In this document: positions 1-11,354 of the stretch, piece by piece
Layout: every line of letters starts with the position of its first letter
Position numbering within the stretch: the first letter of the stretch is position 1
NCBI GenBank assembly: GCA_007922225.1
Contig: ML680053.1
Coordinates: forward strand, 8,292,217-8,356,216
Reading direction: 5' to 3'
DNA from: Emydura subglobosa
Lineage: Eukaryota; Chordata; Testudines; Chelidae
Length of the DNA stretch: 64,000 nucleotides
Made by a program: the position numbers and the translations under genes
Notes under the pieces: model-generated
Told to the model about the DNA's origin: nothing
The model's database searches: none
The model's input: the letters and a program-made list of their open reading frames with translations, nothing else

Positions 1-230
1 ACAGCCCCAGTTGAGTAACAATTTAACTTATGTCCACTCTTATTCAGCAAGACGCTTAAGCATGTGTTTAAGCCAGTGCCTAGGTCCCATTGAAGTCAAT
101 GCAATTTAGGTGTGTGTTGAAGTGCTTTGCTAAATAGATTTAAGGGACTAATGGTCTTATCTAAAGTCCACTGAAGTCAATGGAAATACTGCTATGGACT
201 TCAATGGGCTTTGGATGAGACCCTAAGCTT
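1..230. repeat. Two short palindromic repeats (MITE-like)
   Basis: Two imperfect inverted repeats lie side by side. The first (about 41-138) has arms starting 'ttattcagcaagacgcttaag' and, on the other strand, 'ctatttagcaaagcacttc', with 'cccattgaagtcaatg' at the turn. The second (about 165-225) pairs 'ccactgaagtcaatgg' with 'ggacttcaatggg'. Both match motifs I know as abundant non-autonomous repeats in turtle DNA. No coding capacity. Confidence 0.55.
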
Positions 231-1321
231 GTTTGTTTCTCTAGCCCTGCTCTTAGACAATACAGTACCTTTTCGTTTCGCTAAATGCACTTTATAGTTT
301 TTGCATGTTGAATAACTACTTTAGTTCCAAAAGAGCTTGAATCTCAAAGGGCTACGACTCTGAACTGAAAATATTAATCTCTAGCAAAACTTAAATATTA
401 CCGGTGCCTTGGACTAACTGGTAGATGTGGAAGTCTCCTACCCTCAAGAAGTCTCTAGCAATTACTCCAATTATTGATTGAATATTTTATTCCACTGTTT
501 TGATTAATTAACCCGATTAACATCATTTAAAGACCTACTTAACTCCTTACAATTCTAATAAATGTGATTTCTGTTCTCTTTTTTTGACTGTAAAATTCAA
601 ATTCATGTCAAATTCCTATTATGTTTGTGGATTTCTTTAGTTTCTGTGGATTGGCATTGTTGTACTGCCGTTTGGCAGTTTGTAGTGTATTTTTAAGAAG
701 GATTTTGCTACCATGTAGTTGGATGGTTTTGTTTCCTGGAGGAGATTTCAACTTTATCAGCTAGAGCAACAGATCATGATGTTCTTCTTACTAACTTGCT
801 GCCTGGATAGATATAAACTAGCTTAATTTCCTTGTGTGACCATCTCCAACAAATCAATGTTCGATTGCAACAGTGGATGGAAACAGTAGTCTAATATATA
901 TATATAATATACTTGCTATTTGAAAAAGACTACAGAAGATCAGAAAGTACTCTATATTATAATATTGAAACCTATAAAGACACAGGGCAAAATTATTCTC
1001 TCCCCTCCACAATCCACGGTACTAAAACATCCTTGAAATTGCTAGGCATTGTAGATAACAGTTTCCTAACCCAAAAAGTATTTCAGCCAACATGGGGAAA
1101 TTCTTTTAGACTTCATATTAATAGATAAAGAGGAACTCCTCACAGAACTAAAAATTAATAGTAGCATAGGTACAAGAGATCATGGACTTGATTACATTTC
1201 TAATGTGCAAGCAGAATAAAGTCTAGACCAGCAATATATACTTGGTGCTTTAATAGAACCAATCCCACAAAGCTGAACACAATTATGAGCCAAATCAGGT
1301 GAGAGAAAGAATTAGAAAAAT

Positions 1322-1465
1322 ATGAATGATAATTGGAAACCATTTAAGAACACCTTACTAGATGCCCAAAAAACCAAAGTCCAGGAAAAAAAGGTTAAAA
1401 AACCAACCTGGTCTGGAGGAGAAGTAAAAGCCGCTATAAAAAAAATTGAAAAATTATATATAACA
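1322..1465 (+). pseudogene. CR1 ORF2 fragment (linker between endonuclease and RT)
   Basis: Open frame beginning MNDNWKPFKNTLLDAQ and containing KKPTWSGGEVKAAIKK. This matches the conserved CR1/L2 segment just upstream of the RT domain, where a replacement of the N-W-x-x-F-K type is followed by P-x-W. The frame stays open to 1513, but the part after about 1465 no longer resembles CR1. Fragment of the larger copy; no complete domain. Confidence 0.7.
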
Positions 1466-1845
1466 GGGCTGGTATTTTCCAGAAATTGCAGCTATTGCTG
1501 TGTTTTTTTCTGAACTGACTCTTCATTTCCAGAATTGCTGAGCAGGGAGTGGATGGGGGAATGTGGGGTCATGTCTTCCCCTCTCCCTCCCCCCATCCCA
1601 ATTTCTGCTCAGAGACACTTGACATCCCCAGGGTGCAGGGCAGAGACTGGGGGTTGGCAGCTGTTGAGAATCCCTGCCAGCTTCTCTCCTTCTCACATAG
1701 GCCTGGGCTTCACTTTCACTGGGTGGGCAGGGCACTTAACAGCGCACAGGGCTCTTGACTCTCTTGCCATGCTGCAGATCAGATGGCACTCACACCTACT
1801 CTCAGCAGCGTCCACAGCACCTCTCCCCTTCCCTACCCACAGCTG
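1465..1845. other. Unassigned GC-rich segment interrupting the CR1
   Basis: About 380 bp with a C/T-rich + strand sits between the linker and RT parts of the 950-2985 CR1. The overlapping ORFs here (1535-1960 +, 1523-1735 -) are low-complexity and, in the first case, simply run into the CR1 RT frame after 1850. I do not recognise the segment; it is probably a separate insertion. Confidence 0.5.
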
Positions 1846-2989
1846 TCTCCTTGTTTATGATGAAGATAACAATGCTGACATAATATATTTAAACTTCTGT
1901 AAGGCCTTTGACCTGGCACCACATGACATTTCCTTTCAAATCTGCAAAAATATGAAATGAACATGACACATTAAATGGATTAAAAATTGGCTGGTAGGAC
2001 TCAAAATGTAGTTGTAAATGGGGAATTATCATTGAGTGGGTGTGTTTCCAGTAGGGTCCCTTAAAGATAGGGCCAAGAACCTATGATATTAACATTTTTA
2101 TCAATGACTTGGAAGAAAACAAAAACCACCACGGATGACATTTGCAGATGAAAATTGGAGGTTTGGTAAATAATCAATAGGACAGGTCACAGATTCAGAG
2201 CAATCTGGATCATTTATTAAACTCGGCACAAGCAAACACTATTCATTATAAATGTATACCTCTAGGAATGAAGAATGTAAGCCATAATTATAGGATGGAG
2301 GACTCTATTCTGGGAGGCAATGACTGTAAAAGAAGATTTGCGGGGGCAAAGTGAATATTCAGCTGAACATGAGCTCCCAGTGCAACACTGTGGCCAAAAA
2401 AGCTAATGTGATTTTGGTGATGCATAAACAATGGAATCTTGAGTAGGAGTACAGAAGTTGTGTTACCTCTGTTTGGCACTGGTGTGACTGCTGCTTGAAT
2501 ACTGTGTCCAGTTCTGGGCCCACAATTCAAGAAGGATGTTTCTATATTGGAGAGGGCTCAGGAAAGAGTCACAAAAATGATTAAAGGATTCGAAAGCATG
2601 CTTATCATGATAAACTACATAGATTGAGCTCTTTCAGTCTAACAAAGAGAAGGTTAGGGTGTGACTTGATTACAGTCTATAACTACCTACATGTGGAACA
2701 ATTTAATAATTGTTTCTTCAAGCTAGCAGAGAAAGCTATAACATGATGGGTAGAAGTTGGACAAATTGAGACTGAAAATAAAGCATTAACAGTGAGGGTA
2801 ATTAACCTCTTACAAAGGGTCATGATAGATTCCCCATCCCTGATATTTTTTAAAATCAAGATAGGATGTTTTTTCTAAAAGATGTGCTCTAGGAATTATG
2901 TTGGGGAACTTCTAAGGCCTGTGTGTTACAGAAGATCAGACTAGATGATCACAGTGGTCCCTTCTGCCCTTGGAATTTATGAAACCTTC

Positions 2990-4390
2990 CCTGTGAAGAA
3001 CAGCCACTGCAATTGACAGAAGTTCCACATGTAGAGTTAGCCTGATCCAAAAGGGCTTTGAAATTGATGGAAAGTCTCCCATTTACATTTTGCATCCAGC
3101 TCTCAGTGCTGAATGTGGAATAGAGCTCTACACTGCAGATAAGAGTTCTGCATCCACAGACAGATTGAAGGACAATGTTTTGACATCTAATTAGTTCCCC
3201 CCTCACCCAAATAGGCTCTCAATTACACTGGTCATTAGTTGTTATTTTAGATTTACATGGGTAACTGAGAGGAGGGCAGACTCTCCCAATCCACCACCCC
3301 ATCTTCACATTTTGTCAGCCAAGAACCTCTACGACTTTATATCCTGTTGATCATTATCATCTCTCCATGATTTCCTGAGATTTATTTTGCAGGAATATAT
3401 TTTGTTTCTTTAAAATGAGCCCATAAACTCTCAGATTTGAGGAGGGAGAAAACCACACCGGAGAAAGCTTTAGTTCCCCATCTGTAGCTTAACTTCCTGT
3501 GGGGAGTAGAGAACATTTTCATTTTAGCCTTGTAGCTCTTCAACTTCTTGGGATTTGAAGATATAGCAAACTTCCCTTGCTCCTCTACAGCACCGGAGCT
3601 CACAGGGTGATTTAAGAACAGCTTTAATTTCAGGCCCGCAGCTCTAGGATGCCCAGGATTTGAAAATATGGGAGGCTTAGCTTTATAGCTGGAGCTCTAC
3701 TTCCCTGGGTGTTTGAGGGTCAGCTTTTCCTTTCTAGTCTTCACAGCAGTTAGGAGCCCCAGGTTAAAAAAGCCAAAACAAAAACCAAACTTCAGGTGCA
3801 TCTCTGCATCCCACAATGATTTAAGCAAAGCTTTAATTTTGACTCTGGAGATTTAAGACTTGTAAGGTGTAGAAGAGTAAAAACATCTTTGGGAAAATAA
3901 CACTGTGAATGGAGCATGAGATTCAAAGGTAAAAAGGAAAGGGGAGAGACTGTCATAGACCAGAACATTTCTTCAACTCCTGAGGAAAGAAATAATGTCA
4001 GCCAGACCTCAACTTTTGGAAGAGCAAAAGAACCAGAAGAAATGTGTGTGGTATTGCTAACGGTTTCATATGGTTGCCCATCATAGTAACATCTAAGCAT
4101 GGCATTTCTGCTAGTGGAGGGAAAAAAGCCTCCGCGTGTTCATGAAAGGTGTAAACTCCTTTGCTGGGCTGAGACAAAATGCACAGGCCATAAAGTAGAG
4201 CAGAGCTCAAAGTTGTGTCTTATTACACTGTTGAAGTGCTGGGGGATCCAGCAAGGGTAAACATCAATGCTAGAATGGGTCTGAGTATCTGGCCCATTGT
4301 TTCAATGTGTTTGTAGATGTCACAGTTTGCTACCTGCATCATATGCAATATGTTTCTTTCACAACTATGAAGGCTAGAAGTTTAGGGTTG
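2990..4390. other. No gene seen
   Basis: Unique-looking AT-rich DNA. Small ORFs on the - strand (2949-3206, 3382-3603, 3792-4210) have no recognisable motif, overlap each other in different frames and look like chance frames. Confidence 0.6.
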
Positions 4391-4490
4391 GATTTTTAAA
4401 AGAGCCTAAAGGAGTTAGGCACCCAAATCCCATTCAACTTGAATGGGAGGTGAGCATCTAACTTGCTTAGGCTCCTTGAAAATCTCAGCT
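4391..4490. repeat. Palindromic short repeat
   Basis: Imperfect inverted repeat. The left arm 'agagcctaaaggagttaggca' pairs with the right arm 'aacttgcttaggctccttg', and 'cccattcaa/cttgaatggg' forms the turn. This is a common reptile palindromic repeat, probably a non-autonomous DNA element remnant. Confidence 0.6.
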
Positions 4491-5265
4491 GTTATAGGTT
4501 TAATAAATAAATAATAGTTCAGACTCTGGATCATGAAGTAGAGTGTGGGGTGAATTCTGTGGCCACACAATTGTTCACAAGGCCTGTACGTATTTAATTC
4601 CTTTCATCCTCCCCTAGAATGTATTACTTCCAGGTCACTGATCATTCCATGTTGCACTTATCTGAAATTCCTCCCCTTTGTCAATATCTTCTTGGTAAGG
4701 AAAGGCCTAGAACGAAATATAATATTGCAGGTTTGTTTCCACTAGAGATATGTATTATGCTCATTTGAGAGTTGCATGTCTTGCTGAGCTGGGGTCCATG
4801 AACAGTCCAGTATATGTGTGACTGAGTGTTGGATGACAGCAGCTGAACCAGCACTTAGGTCACTGCAATTCCAAGTAGCTGCCTGGGAGTAAGGCACAAC
4901 TATTGACGTCAGGTTAAGTGATAATTGAGGATGGACTGAAGTGAGTGACAAAGCTAATTAACCAACCAACTAACCCAGAAAGTAGAGAAGACGCAGGAAG
5001 GAGGAGAGCCAAGTTATCAGAATCTGTCCCAAGAGATCTGAGGGAATGGTCTCCTGCCTCTCCTCTCCTTGACCTAGGGAGCGGAGGATGAGATGCTGTT
5101 GTAAATACGGTGCTGCACAACACTGTAAAAGTGACAGGGGAATTTGGTAAATAAACCACACATGGTGCTGACAAGCAGAGTCTCTCCAAGTCTGTGCACA
5201 CAGAAGGCAGCAGGAATGAGGGAGCCTCACTCTGTTGCAACATGTCTGGCTTTCAGCGTGTGAAT
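4491..5265. other. No gene seen
   Basis: Apparently unique sequence. The overlapping - strand ORFs at 4742-5243 (69-109 residues) are in conflicting frames, Ser/Leu-rich, and show no motif. Confidence 0.55.
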
Positions 5266-5269
5266 AGCA

Positions 5270-5885
5270 GAGTCAGTTGAAACTTGGAATTTCTGGTTCA
5301 CAGGAAATTCTGACCTTCTGCAGTTTCCCAGGAACCAGAGATTCCCAAAAAGTCCATTTTGGAAACACTGAAACATCGTATTTTCTGAACACAAATACTA
5401 TCCCCTGGATTCCCAGCAGCTGCGGACTGAAATTGACATGATTCGTTTAAGCGTTGCTGCTGCCCACCCTGCAATAGCGGTTGAACAGCCAGTGACTCCA
5501 AAGGCTACCACACGCCCAAGGCCAGCTGGCTCCCCGGGCTACCCAACTCCCACAGCCTGAGGAGCTAGCTAACCTGGGAGTCTTCCAGGCTTCCAGCTCG
5601 GAGAATAGTATCTCCAAGGTGGGGTTCCAAGGGCTTGCGGGGTCCCTGCTGCAGTGCCAGAAGCCTGGGAATCTAGTTCCTCTTCTGCAGCAGGGAGTCT
5701 GGAAGCCTTGGGTGCAGGGCAGTCCATGTGATGGTGCTTCCCTGGAATCCCCAGCAGGAAGCAGGCAGGGTTCCAGTGGGAAAATGTGTCAAACCGGACG
5801 TGTTCTCATGAAAGCTTTCTCAAATCCACATTTTCAGACCAAATCTTGTCTTGTCAGAAAATTCCCAACCGGATCTAGTGAGTAG
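5270..5885. repeat. Possible MITE-like repeat with GC-rich core
   Basis: The outer parts (5275-5330 and 5785-5870) carry the 'ggaatttctgg...ggaaattctgacc' and 'cattttcagacca...cagaaaattccc' wording seen in 'gagctggtcaaaa'-type short repeats (compare 22028-22313). The core is GC-rich. Boundaries uncertain; the 88-residue ORF at 5619-5885 looks incidental. Confidence 0.35.
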
Positions 5886-6534
5886 TCCTATTCACTTCAC
5901 TGCTTTTACTCACACGCCGAAGTTAGGCATGTGCTTGTGTGCCTTGTTGAATATGGGCCACAGAAAGCAAAACCACACTGGCCTTTTCAGCTGTAGACTC
6001 GTGTCATGTTATGCCCAATATCAGCCCTACAAATTTGTTGTGTTATTATTCCTCAGGTATCCCTTTATCAAGTTTGCAGGGTTTGGATTCTTTTACTCTA
6101 GCTGTATATAATTTGCATTTTTCCAAAGCTGTCATTTCCTGTCCACATTTCTAATCTTTCAACGTCTCTTTGAAAGATTACTCGTCAGTCTTCACCGATG
6201 AGCATAACTCCTCCCAGTTCATCTGCAAATTGCGTTAACATGGTGTTTACCACATCTTATAACCAAGCTGTTAAATAAGATCCGACCCAACAAAACCTCT
6301 TGGTTCTGTACAACTGGATGATAATTTCCCCAAATGCAAAGTTTCTTTTCAGTTTTCCAATACTTCATGTTTCTGGCATACCCTCCCAGCCCTGGTTCAC
6401 CACTCCCTTCTGAGAACCCTGCTATTCCACAGTGTCCACTGAGTCTTGCATACCCGCTCTGATTCACATATTTAAATCAAGTAACTGTGTGTTTGCAATG
6501 AACAATAAAAATGAATATCTAGCACTCATAGTAT

Positions 6535-6730
6535 TTTTTGTCAGTGGATCTAAAAGCGCTTCACAAAGGAGCATCATTGGGCATCATTAGCCCCAATTTA
6601 AAGATGGGGAAAACAGAGGCATAGAGGGATTAAATGACTTGCTCAAAGTCAGCCAGCAACCCAGTGACAGAGCTGGGACTAGAACGCAGATTGTATTCCA
6701 CTCCAGTGCTCTATTCCCTGGGCCACACTT
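6535..6730 (+). repeat. MIR/CORE-SINE copy
   Basis: Contains the MIR core in order: 'attagccccaatttaaagatg', 'gaaaacagaggcatagag', 'tgacttgctcaaagtca', 'gacagagctgggactagaac', ending in 'ctattccctgggccac'. tRNA-derived SINE; diverged, so old. Confidence 0.8.
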
Positions 6731-7069
6731 CACTCTTCACCTCCACACAGCTTGTCACCCTCACGCAATGAGTAAACTAAAATTTTAGTCATGATCTTGC
6801 AAGTTGATCCTGTGTAACGGCTGTTCTGCCCATGTGGATCAACTGCCAGGATCAGGGTCTGTAAGCGCTTTGGATCAGAGATTGTAAGATCTGTGTGTCT
6901 TCTCTGAAGCACCTAGAACTCCCGTGGCCAATATAAAATAATTCTGGATGTGATAGAAATAACACAACATTGTTTTTCCATGGTATTTTCCTACCTCCAT
7001 TACCAGAGCAAACAGAATAAGGAAAGAAAAGGGTCTATGAAAACAAAGCAAAAGTTGTTTAACTATATT

Positions 7070-7255
7070 AATTATTATTATGTATTAGTATAGCACTAAG
7101 CACTGTAAATATATAGTATGAAATGGTCTCTGCCCTGAAGAGCTCTCACAGCAAAGCAAGAACATAGGAATTGCCAGACTGGATCAGGCTTGAGGTCCAG
7201 TATCTTGTCACAGTGGCAGGTCCAGATGCTGCTTTAGAGGAAGTTATCAATGGAA
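7070..7255. repeat. SINE-type tail followed by CR1 3' end fragment
   Basis: 7070-7150 ('attattatta...gtatagcactaagcactgta...ggtctctgccctgaagagct') resembles the 3' tail of a reptile CORE-SINE. 7158-7250 resembles the reverse complement of a CR1 3' end ('gaacatagga...gactggatcagg...ccagtatctt'). Confidence 0.5.
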
Positions 7256-7329
7256 GGCAGACACAGAATAAGCTCCCCATGCCACCACTCAGCCTCCCAC
7301 ATTAGGTCAAATCCAGGAAGCCTTTTCAA

Positions 7330-7862
7330 ACAAACAGCCTGGATCCACTCCACCTATATCCACCAACCAGTAGCCCATCTGCATTCCCAGAGTTCAGTAC
7401 ATTCACTCATCAAGCAGTTCTGGACACCCTAAAGGAACTGCGACCTAAGGCTTTCGAGTCCAACCCATGAAGGAAAGGGCATGAAGAGCTGTCACCATTT
7501 CTGATTGAAACAGCCAGTGTCTCATTCAGGGAAGGAATCTTCTCTTCTTCCTTCAAACATGCAATAGTCTGACCCATACTGAAGAAACTCATCACGGATA
7601 CATTGGTCCTAGACAACTACTGCCCATTGTTAAACCTCCAATTCCTGAGTAAACTTGTAGAGAAGCTAGACCAAGGTCAACTACAATCTCATCTAATTGA
7701 AGCGAACGTTCGGCATAATTTGGACTCAGGCCAGAACATAGAACTCAAAATTCTTTAGTAGCACTGAACCATGATCTCCTCCTGTTAATGGAGAGAGGAC
7801 AGACATGCAGACTCATCCTCCTGGACCCTCTGCAGCATTCAACACAACTAATCAAGAGATAC
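7330..7862 (+). mobile_element. L2-like LINE fragment (RT region)
   Basis: Frameshifted translation shows the L2 order of motifs. An 'L-NY-P--NL-FLSKLVEK' block (7600-7670, here 'DNYCPLLNLQFLSKLVEK') is followed by 'QLQSHLIEAN', then 'Q-----', and then a 'LILLDPLQHSTQ' segment at 7810-7850 where intact L2 has 'L-LLDLSAAFDT'. The catalytic Asp region is degraded. Non-LTR retrotransposon remnant; inactive. It ends abruptly against CR1 at about 7865. Confidence 0.7.
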
Positions 7863-7864
7863 TG

Positions 7865-8672
7865 CTGGACAGACCGGAAAAAATGGTCTGAAGTAAATAG
7901 GATGAAATTCAGTAAGGACAAATGCAAACTACTCCACTTAGGAAGGAAGAATCAGTTGCTACAAAATAGAAAATGACTGCCTAAGATGGGGTGCTGCGGA
8001 AAGGGGTATGGGGGGTTGTAGTGGATCACAAGCTAAATATGAGTCAGTGTAACAATGTTGCAAAAAAGTGAACAACATTCCGGGATGTATCAGCAGGAGT
8101 GTTGGAAGCAAGTCATGAGAAGTAATTCTACTGCTCTACCCTGCGCTAAATAGGCCTCAGCGGAGTCCTGTGTCCAGTTCTGGGCACCATATTTCAGGAA
8201 AGATGTGGACAAATTGGAGAAAGTCCAGAGAAGAGCCACAAAAATGATTATAAGTGATTAAAAAAAACATGACCTATGAGGCAAGATTGAAAGAAATGGG
8301 TTTGTTTAGCCTGGAGAAGAGAAGACTGAGGGTGGGGGGAGGGACGATAGTTTTCAAGTACATAAAAGGTTGTTACAAGGAGGAGGGAGGAAAATTGTTC
8401 TTGTTAACATCTGAGGAGAAGACAAGAAGCAATGGGCTTAAATTGCAGCAAGAGAAGTTTAGGTTGAACAATAGGAAAAAGGGTCCTAACTGTCAGGGAA
8501 GTTAAGCACTGGAACAAATTGTTTAGAGACACTGTGGAATCTCCACCATAGGAGGTTAAGAATAAGTTATACAAACACCTGTCAGGAATGATCTTTTATG
8601 TAGTCCTGCCTTAAGTGCAAGAAGACGACCTCTCGAGGTCCCTTCCAGTCCTACATTTTTAGGATTCTGTGA
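7865..8672 (+). mobile_element. CR1 LINE, 3' third
   Basis: Begins in the CR1 RT C-terminal block ('MKFSKDKCKLLHLGRKNQ', 7905-7960) and continues through 'MTYEARLKEMGLFSLEKRRLR' (8270-8335) and 'TRSNGLKLQQEKFRL' to a 3' terminus 'gaggtcccttccagtcctac' at 8635-8655. The frame is broken by stops. 5'-truncated, as is usual for CR1. Confidence 0.88.
8254..8505 (+). pseudogene. CR1 ORF2 C-terminal fragment
   Basis: 83-residue open frame holding the CR1 post-RT block: MTYEARLKEMGLFSLEKRR, then a V-F-KYIKG segment, then TRSNGLKLQQEKFRLNNRKK. Belongs to the 7865-8672 copy. Only the tail of the polymerase protein remains, so no activity is expected. Confidence 0.8.
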
Positions 8673-8954
8673 TGATGATACCCTGCTCTTATACAGCACT
8701 TTTCACAAGTAGATGTCAGTCCTGGTAACATGTATATTTAAAAAAAACCCTACCAAAATAAGACTCTCAATTGCACATGGTTTTTCCCCTGTGGAGAGGA
8801 TGAAGCTGAACATATGACAGATGTGTGGTTACATTGTTTAATGTGCTTCTGGAAGGCGCTTATACTACGGTGATGAGGATGGTACAAGAACATATATAGA
8901 ATAGAATACTCTAAAATCTAGAGCTTGGCAGATATCCTGAAGCACCACCTTTAG

Positions 8955-9295
8955 TATCCCTTCCAAAATGTTTGTTGTTATTAGTTATAAGAACTCTGGA
9001 TTTTTTTGACATCCATATAGTTATCCTATCCTTTCTGAATCTTGTTAGAATGTTTGGCCTCAACAACTTCCTGTGGCAGTGAATTCCACAGTTCAATTAC
9101 ATGTTGTGTGAAAAAGCATTTCCTTTGTTTTTGAGTTCCCACCTTTTCATTTCATTGAAATTCCCCTTTTGCTGTATTGCAAGATAAGGAACCCAGAAGT
9201 TTTCCATCTGATCAGTCATTATTTTATATACTTTTATCATGTGCCCTCTTATTTGTCTACTTTTAAAAGGTAAACAATCCCCAATCTTTCTGATT
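8955..9295 (-). mobile_element. CR1 LINE 3' fragment
   Basis: Reverse-complement CR1 wording: 'tggcctcaacaacttcctg', 'gcagtgaattccacagttcaa', 'catgtgccctcttatttgtc'. Diverged and 5'-truncated. Confidence 0.78.
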
Positions 9296-10530
9296 TAAAT
9301 AGACAAGACAAAAAGAGTAAAATAAAAGAACATTAACCAGCACAAAAAGGTTCATTTTGACAGGCAGGCAAAGATACAGGTCATTTTTGCTTCTAACCCT
9401 ATCTCTTCATCAATCTTAATGCAAAATGTGATACTTCTAAAGAAAATGAGAAAATTAAAAAATACACTAGAATTTGTTTCCATTGTTCCCTTATTCAATG
9501 TATTTGTGAACAGGAATTGGGTAGGAATGAAATATGCTCTAGAAATTAGAGATGTTAAAAATCCACTCACAATCCCACCTGGCCAGCCAGCCTTTCTATT
9601 TGAATGTTTATTCCCATTCGGTTTGCAGTCACAGATTGCATGAATTGCTTTTGGAGAAGTTTATTGTAGAAGGTAATGACTCCATAAATCTGCAAGCTGT
9701 TTGCTTGGGTTCCTGAACAATGAAAATACAAGCAATTGTCATTGAATGTGCCACCAAAAAAAAAAAAAAAAAAAAAGGAAAATCTTGGCCTTTTGGATTA
9801 TATTTCATATACATTTAATAGCATCTGACAAGCCTGACCCTATTTGTTAGAAAATTATCCCTTTGGTGCACTTTTTTTTAAAATGGAAAATTAAATCATT
9901 GTAGTCTTTAATTCATTCTTCCTTTAAAGAACATCCCCCAAAATGCCTTTGGTGGCACTTGCCTACACCAGACTGAATATGAAGCTTTGCCACCATTTAA
10001 AATTTTGTATATACACAACTTGCTCAAGATTCTTGTAAAATGGAGACTTAAGGGCCTGAATGCAACTTCCTCAGTGTCTACTCTCTTGGATTTCTATTTA
10101 GAAATCTTCAGAAATTTGTTCTGGAAATGTTAACCACTGGCAATACTCAAGCTCCCACTTTATATTTCTACTCTCTTCATTTAGTCCTAGAAAACCTCTT
10201 GGGCATTGCAATTTCATTCATTTTCCATATAGGATGACTATCGTTTTCAGCTGACTCTATTGCACTGTACTCATAAGTGTTCCATCAGTTCAATGTGTGT
10301 CTTGGCTCTTTCTATCTGGTTTTCCTATGTAGCCCTCAGACCAAGCTCCTAGATAAGACCTTTTCTAAGTTTGGCCTGAGGAAAACTTAGTGGTGTCCAT
10401 GAAGAGCTGGTGCCTCATTAGCACCTGCTATTTTTATTAAATGAAGCTAAAATACACTAAAATTGTTTCCAGACTTTTTTCCCCATATAACCTCCAGATG
10501 GCAGCTGCAGCAATTGTTTGTGTGTTCAGT
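9296..10530. other. No gene seen; includes poly-A tract
   Basis: AT-rich unique-looking sequence. A run of 21 A lies at 9756-9776, but no element is recognisable beside it, so it is not evidence of retroposition by itself. ORFs at 9352-9814 are short and overlapping. Confidence 0.5.
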
Positions 10531-10539
10531 GAGCAGGGC

Positions 10540-10770
10540 CAGTGGTGTATGCAATCATGAATAAATAATAATGCCTAGCTTTCAGCAGTAGATCTCAAAG
10601 TGCTTTCCAGTGGTGGTCAGCAATCAGCATGATTATCCCCATTTTTTGGATGAGAAAATAGAGGCACAGGAAGGGGAAGTGACTGGCCCAAGGTCACCCA
10701 GCAGCAAAGCTGAGACTAGTACCCAGGTCTCCTGAATCCCCATCTAGCATCCTATCTAAAAGCCACATTG
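10540..10770 (+). repeat. MIR/CORE-SINE copy
   Basis: Well-preserved MIR core: 'gattatccccattttttgga', 'gagaaaatagaggcacagg', 'gtgactggcccaaggtcacc', 'cagcagcaaagctgagactag', 'acccaggtctcctgaatccc'. The upstream part ('ctcaaagtgctttccagtgg') also matches the family. Confidence 0.85.
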
Positions 10771-11354
10771 CCGGTCATGAAAAGAAAGGTGTCCATGAGA
10801 CATTTTCTATTAAGATGTGGTGCACACCAAGAGGCACTGAGAGATCATTTCTTCTAGATTAACTCCTAGCTTGTTTTTTTTTTTTAGCCCTTTACTTACT
10901 GCACAAATGCCAGTCCACTCAAAGACCAGACCAATACACTTCATACCGCATGTGATACGCTAATGATCTCTCCAATCTGCCACTGGGGGGAGGGGTTTAT
11001 AGACTTTGCACTTTGAAGATAATGGCTTTTTCCAGATTTTTGGCATGATTTTACAAAGTTCCACCCAAAATGCTCACCAGGAGATTAAGTAGGTGGAAAC
11101 TGGGCCTTTTGATCGATTTTGTTCATGCAAGACCCAGTGTACATATGGCTGGGGTTGCGGTTTTCTTCACCATTGTAGCTGCACCCATAAAAACCCACCC
11201 TTGCCTTGGCACAGCTTATTCTGGTAATTTACCAGGTTAAATTGCACTGATGCAAGCTGCATTTTGCACTAGTGCAGCATGTCTATGTTAGGGACTTGCT
11301 AAAAGCATATATCAATGTCCAGACTGCAGTCATTGAAGTGGTCTTTTTTTTTGC

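Larger units (their letters stand above)
950..2985 (+). mobile_element. CR1 LINE, decayed, long copy
   Basis: CR1 non-LTR retrotransposon remnant covering the end of the endonuclease domain through to the 3' terminus. Around 1090-1200 the translation resembles the CR1 'GNS-LDLI-NKEELLTELK' block with indels. At 1322-1450 comes 'NDNWKPFKNTLLDAQ...PTWSGGEVK', typical of the linker before the reverse transcriptase (RT). At 1865-1930 'ADIIYLNFCKAFDLAPHD' is the RT block around the first catalytic Asp. Near 2085-2160 the 'ndleE...FADe' block is recognisable, and 2860-2985 is the 3' end. Many stops and frameshifts: inactive. CR1-unlike DNA separates the parts at about 1465-1845. Confidence 0.85.

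Noticed and set aside
9756..9776. Poly-A run as a sign of a processed pseudogene
   Set aside because: No coding remnant or target duplication is recognisable upstream; a simple tract is enough.
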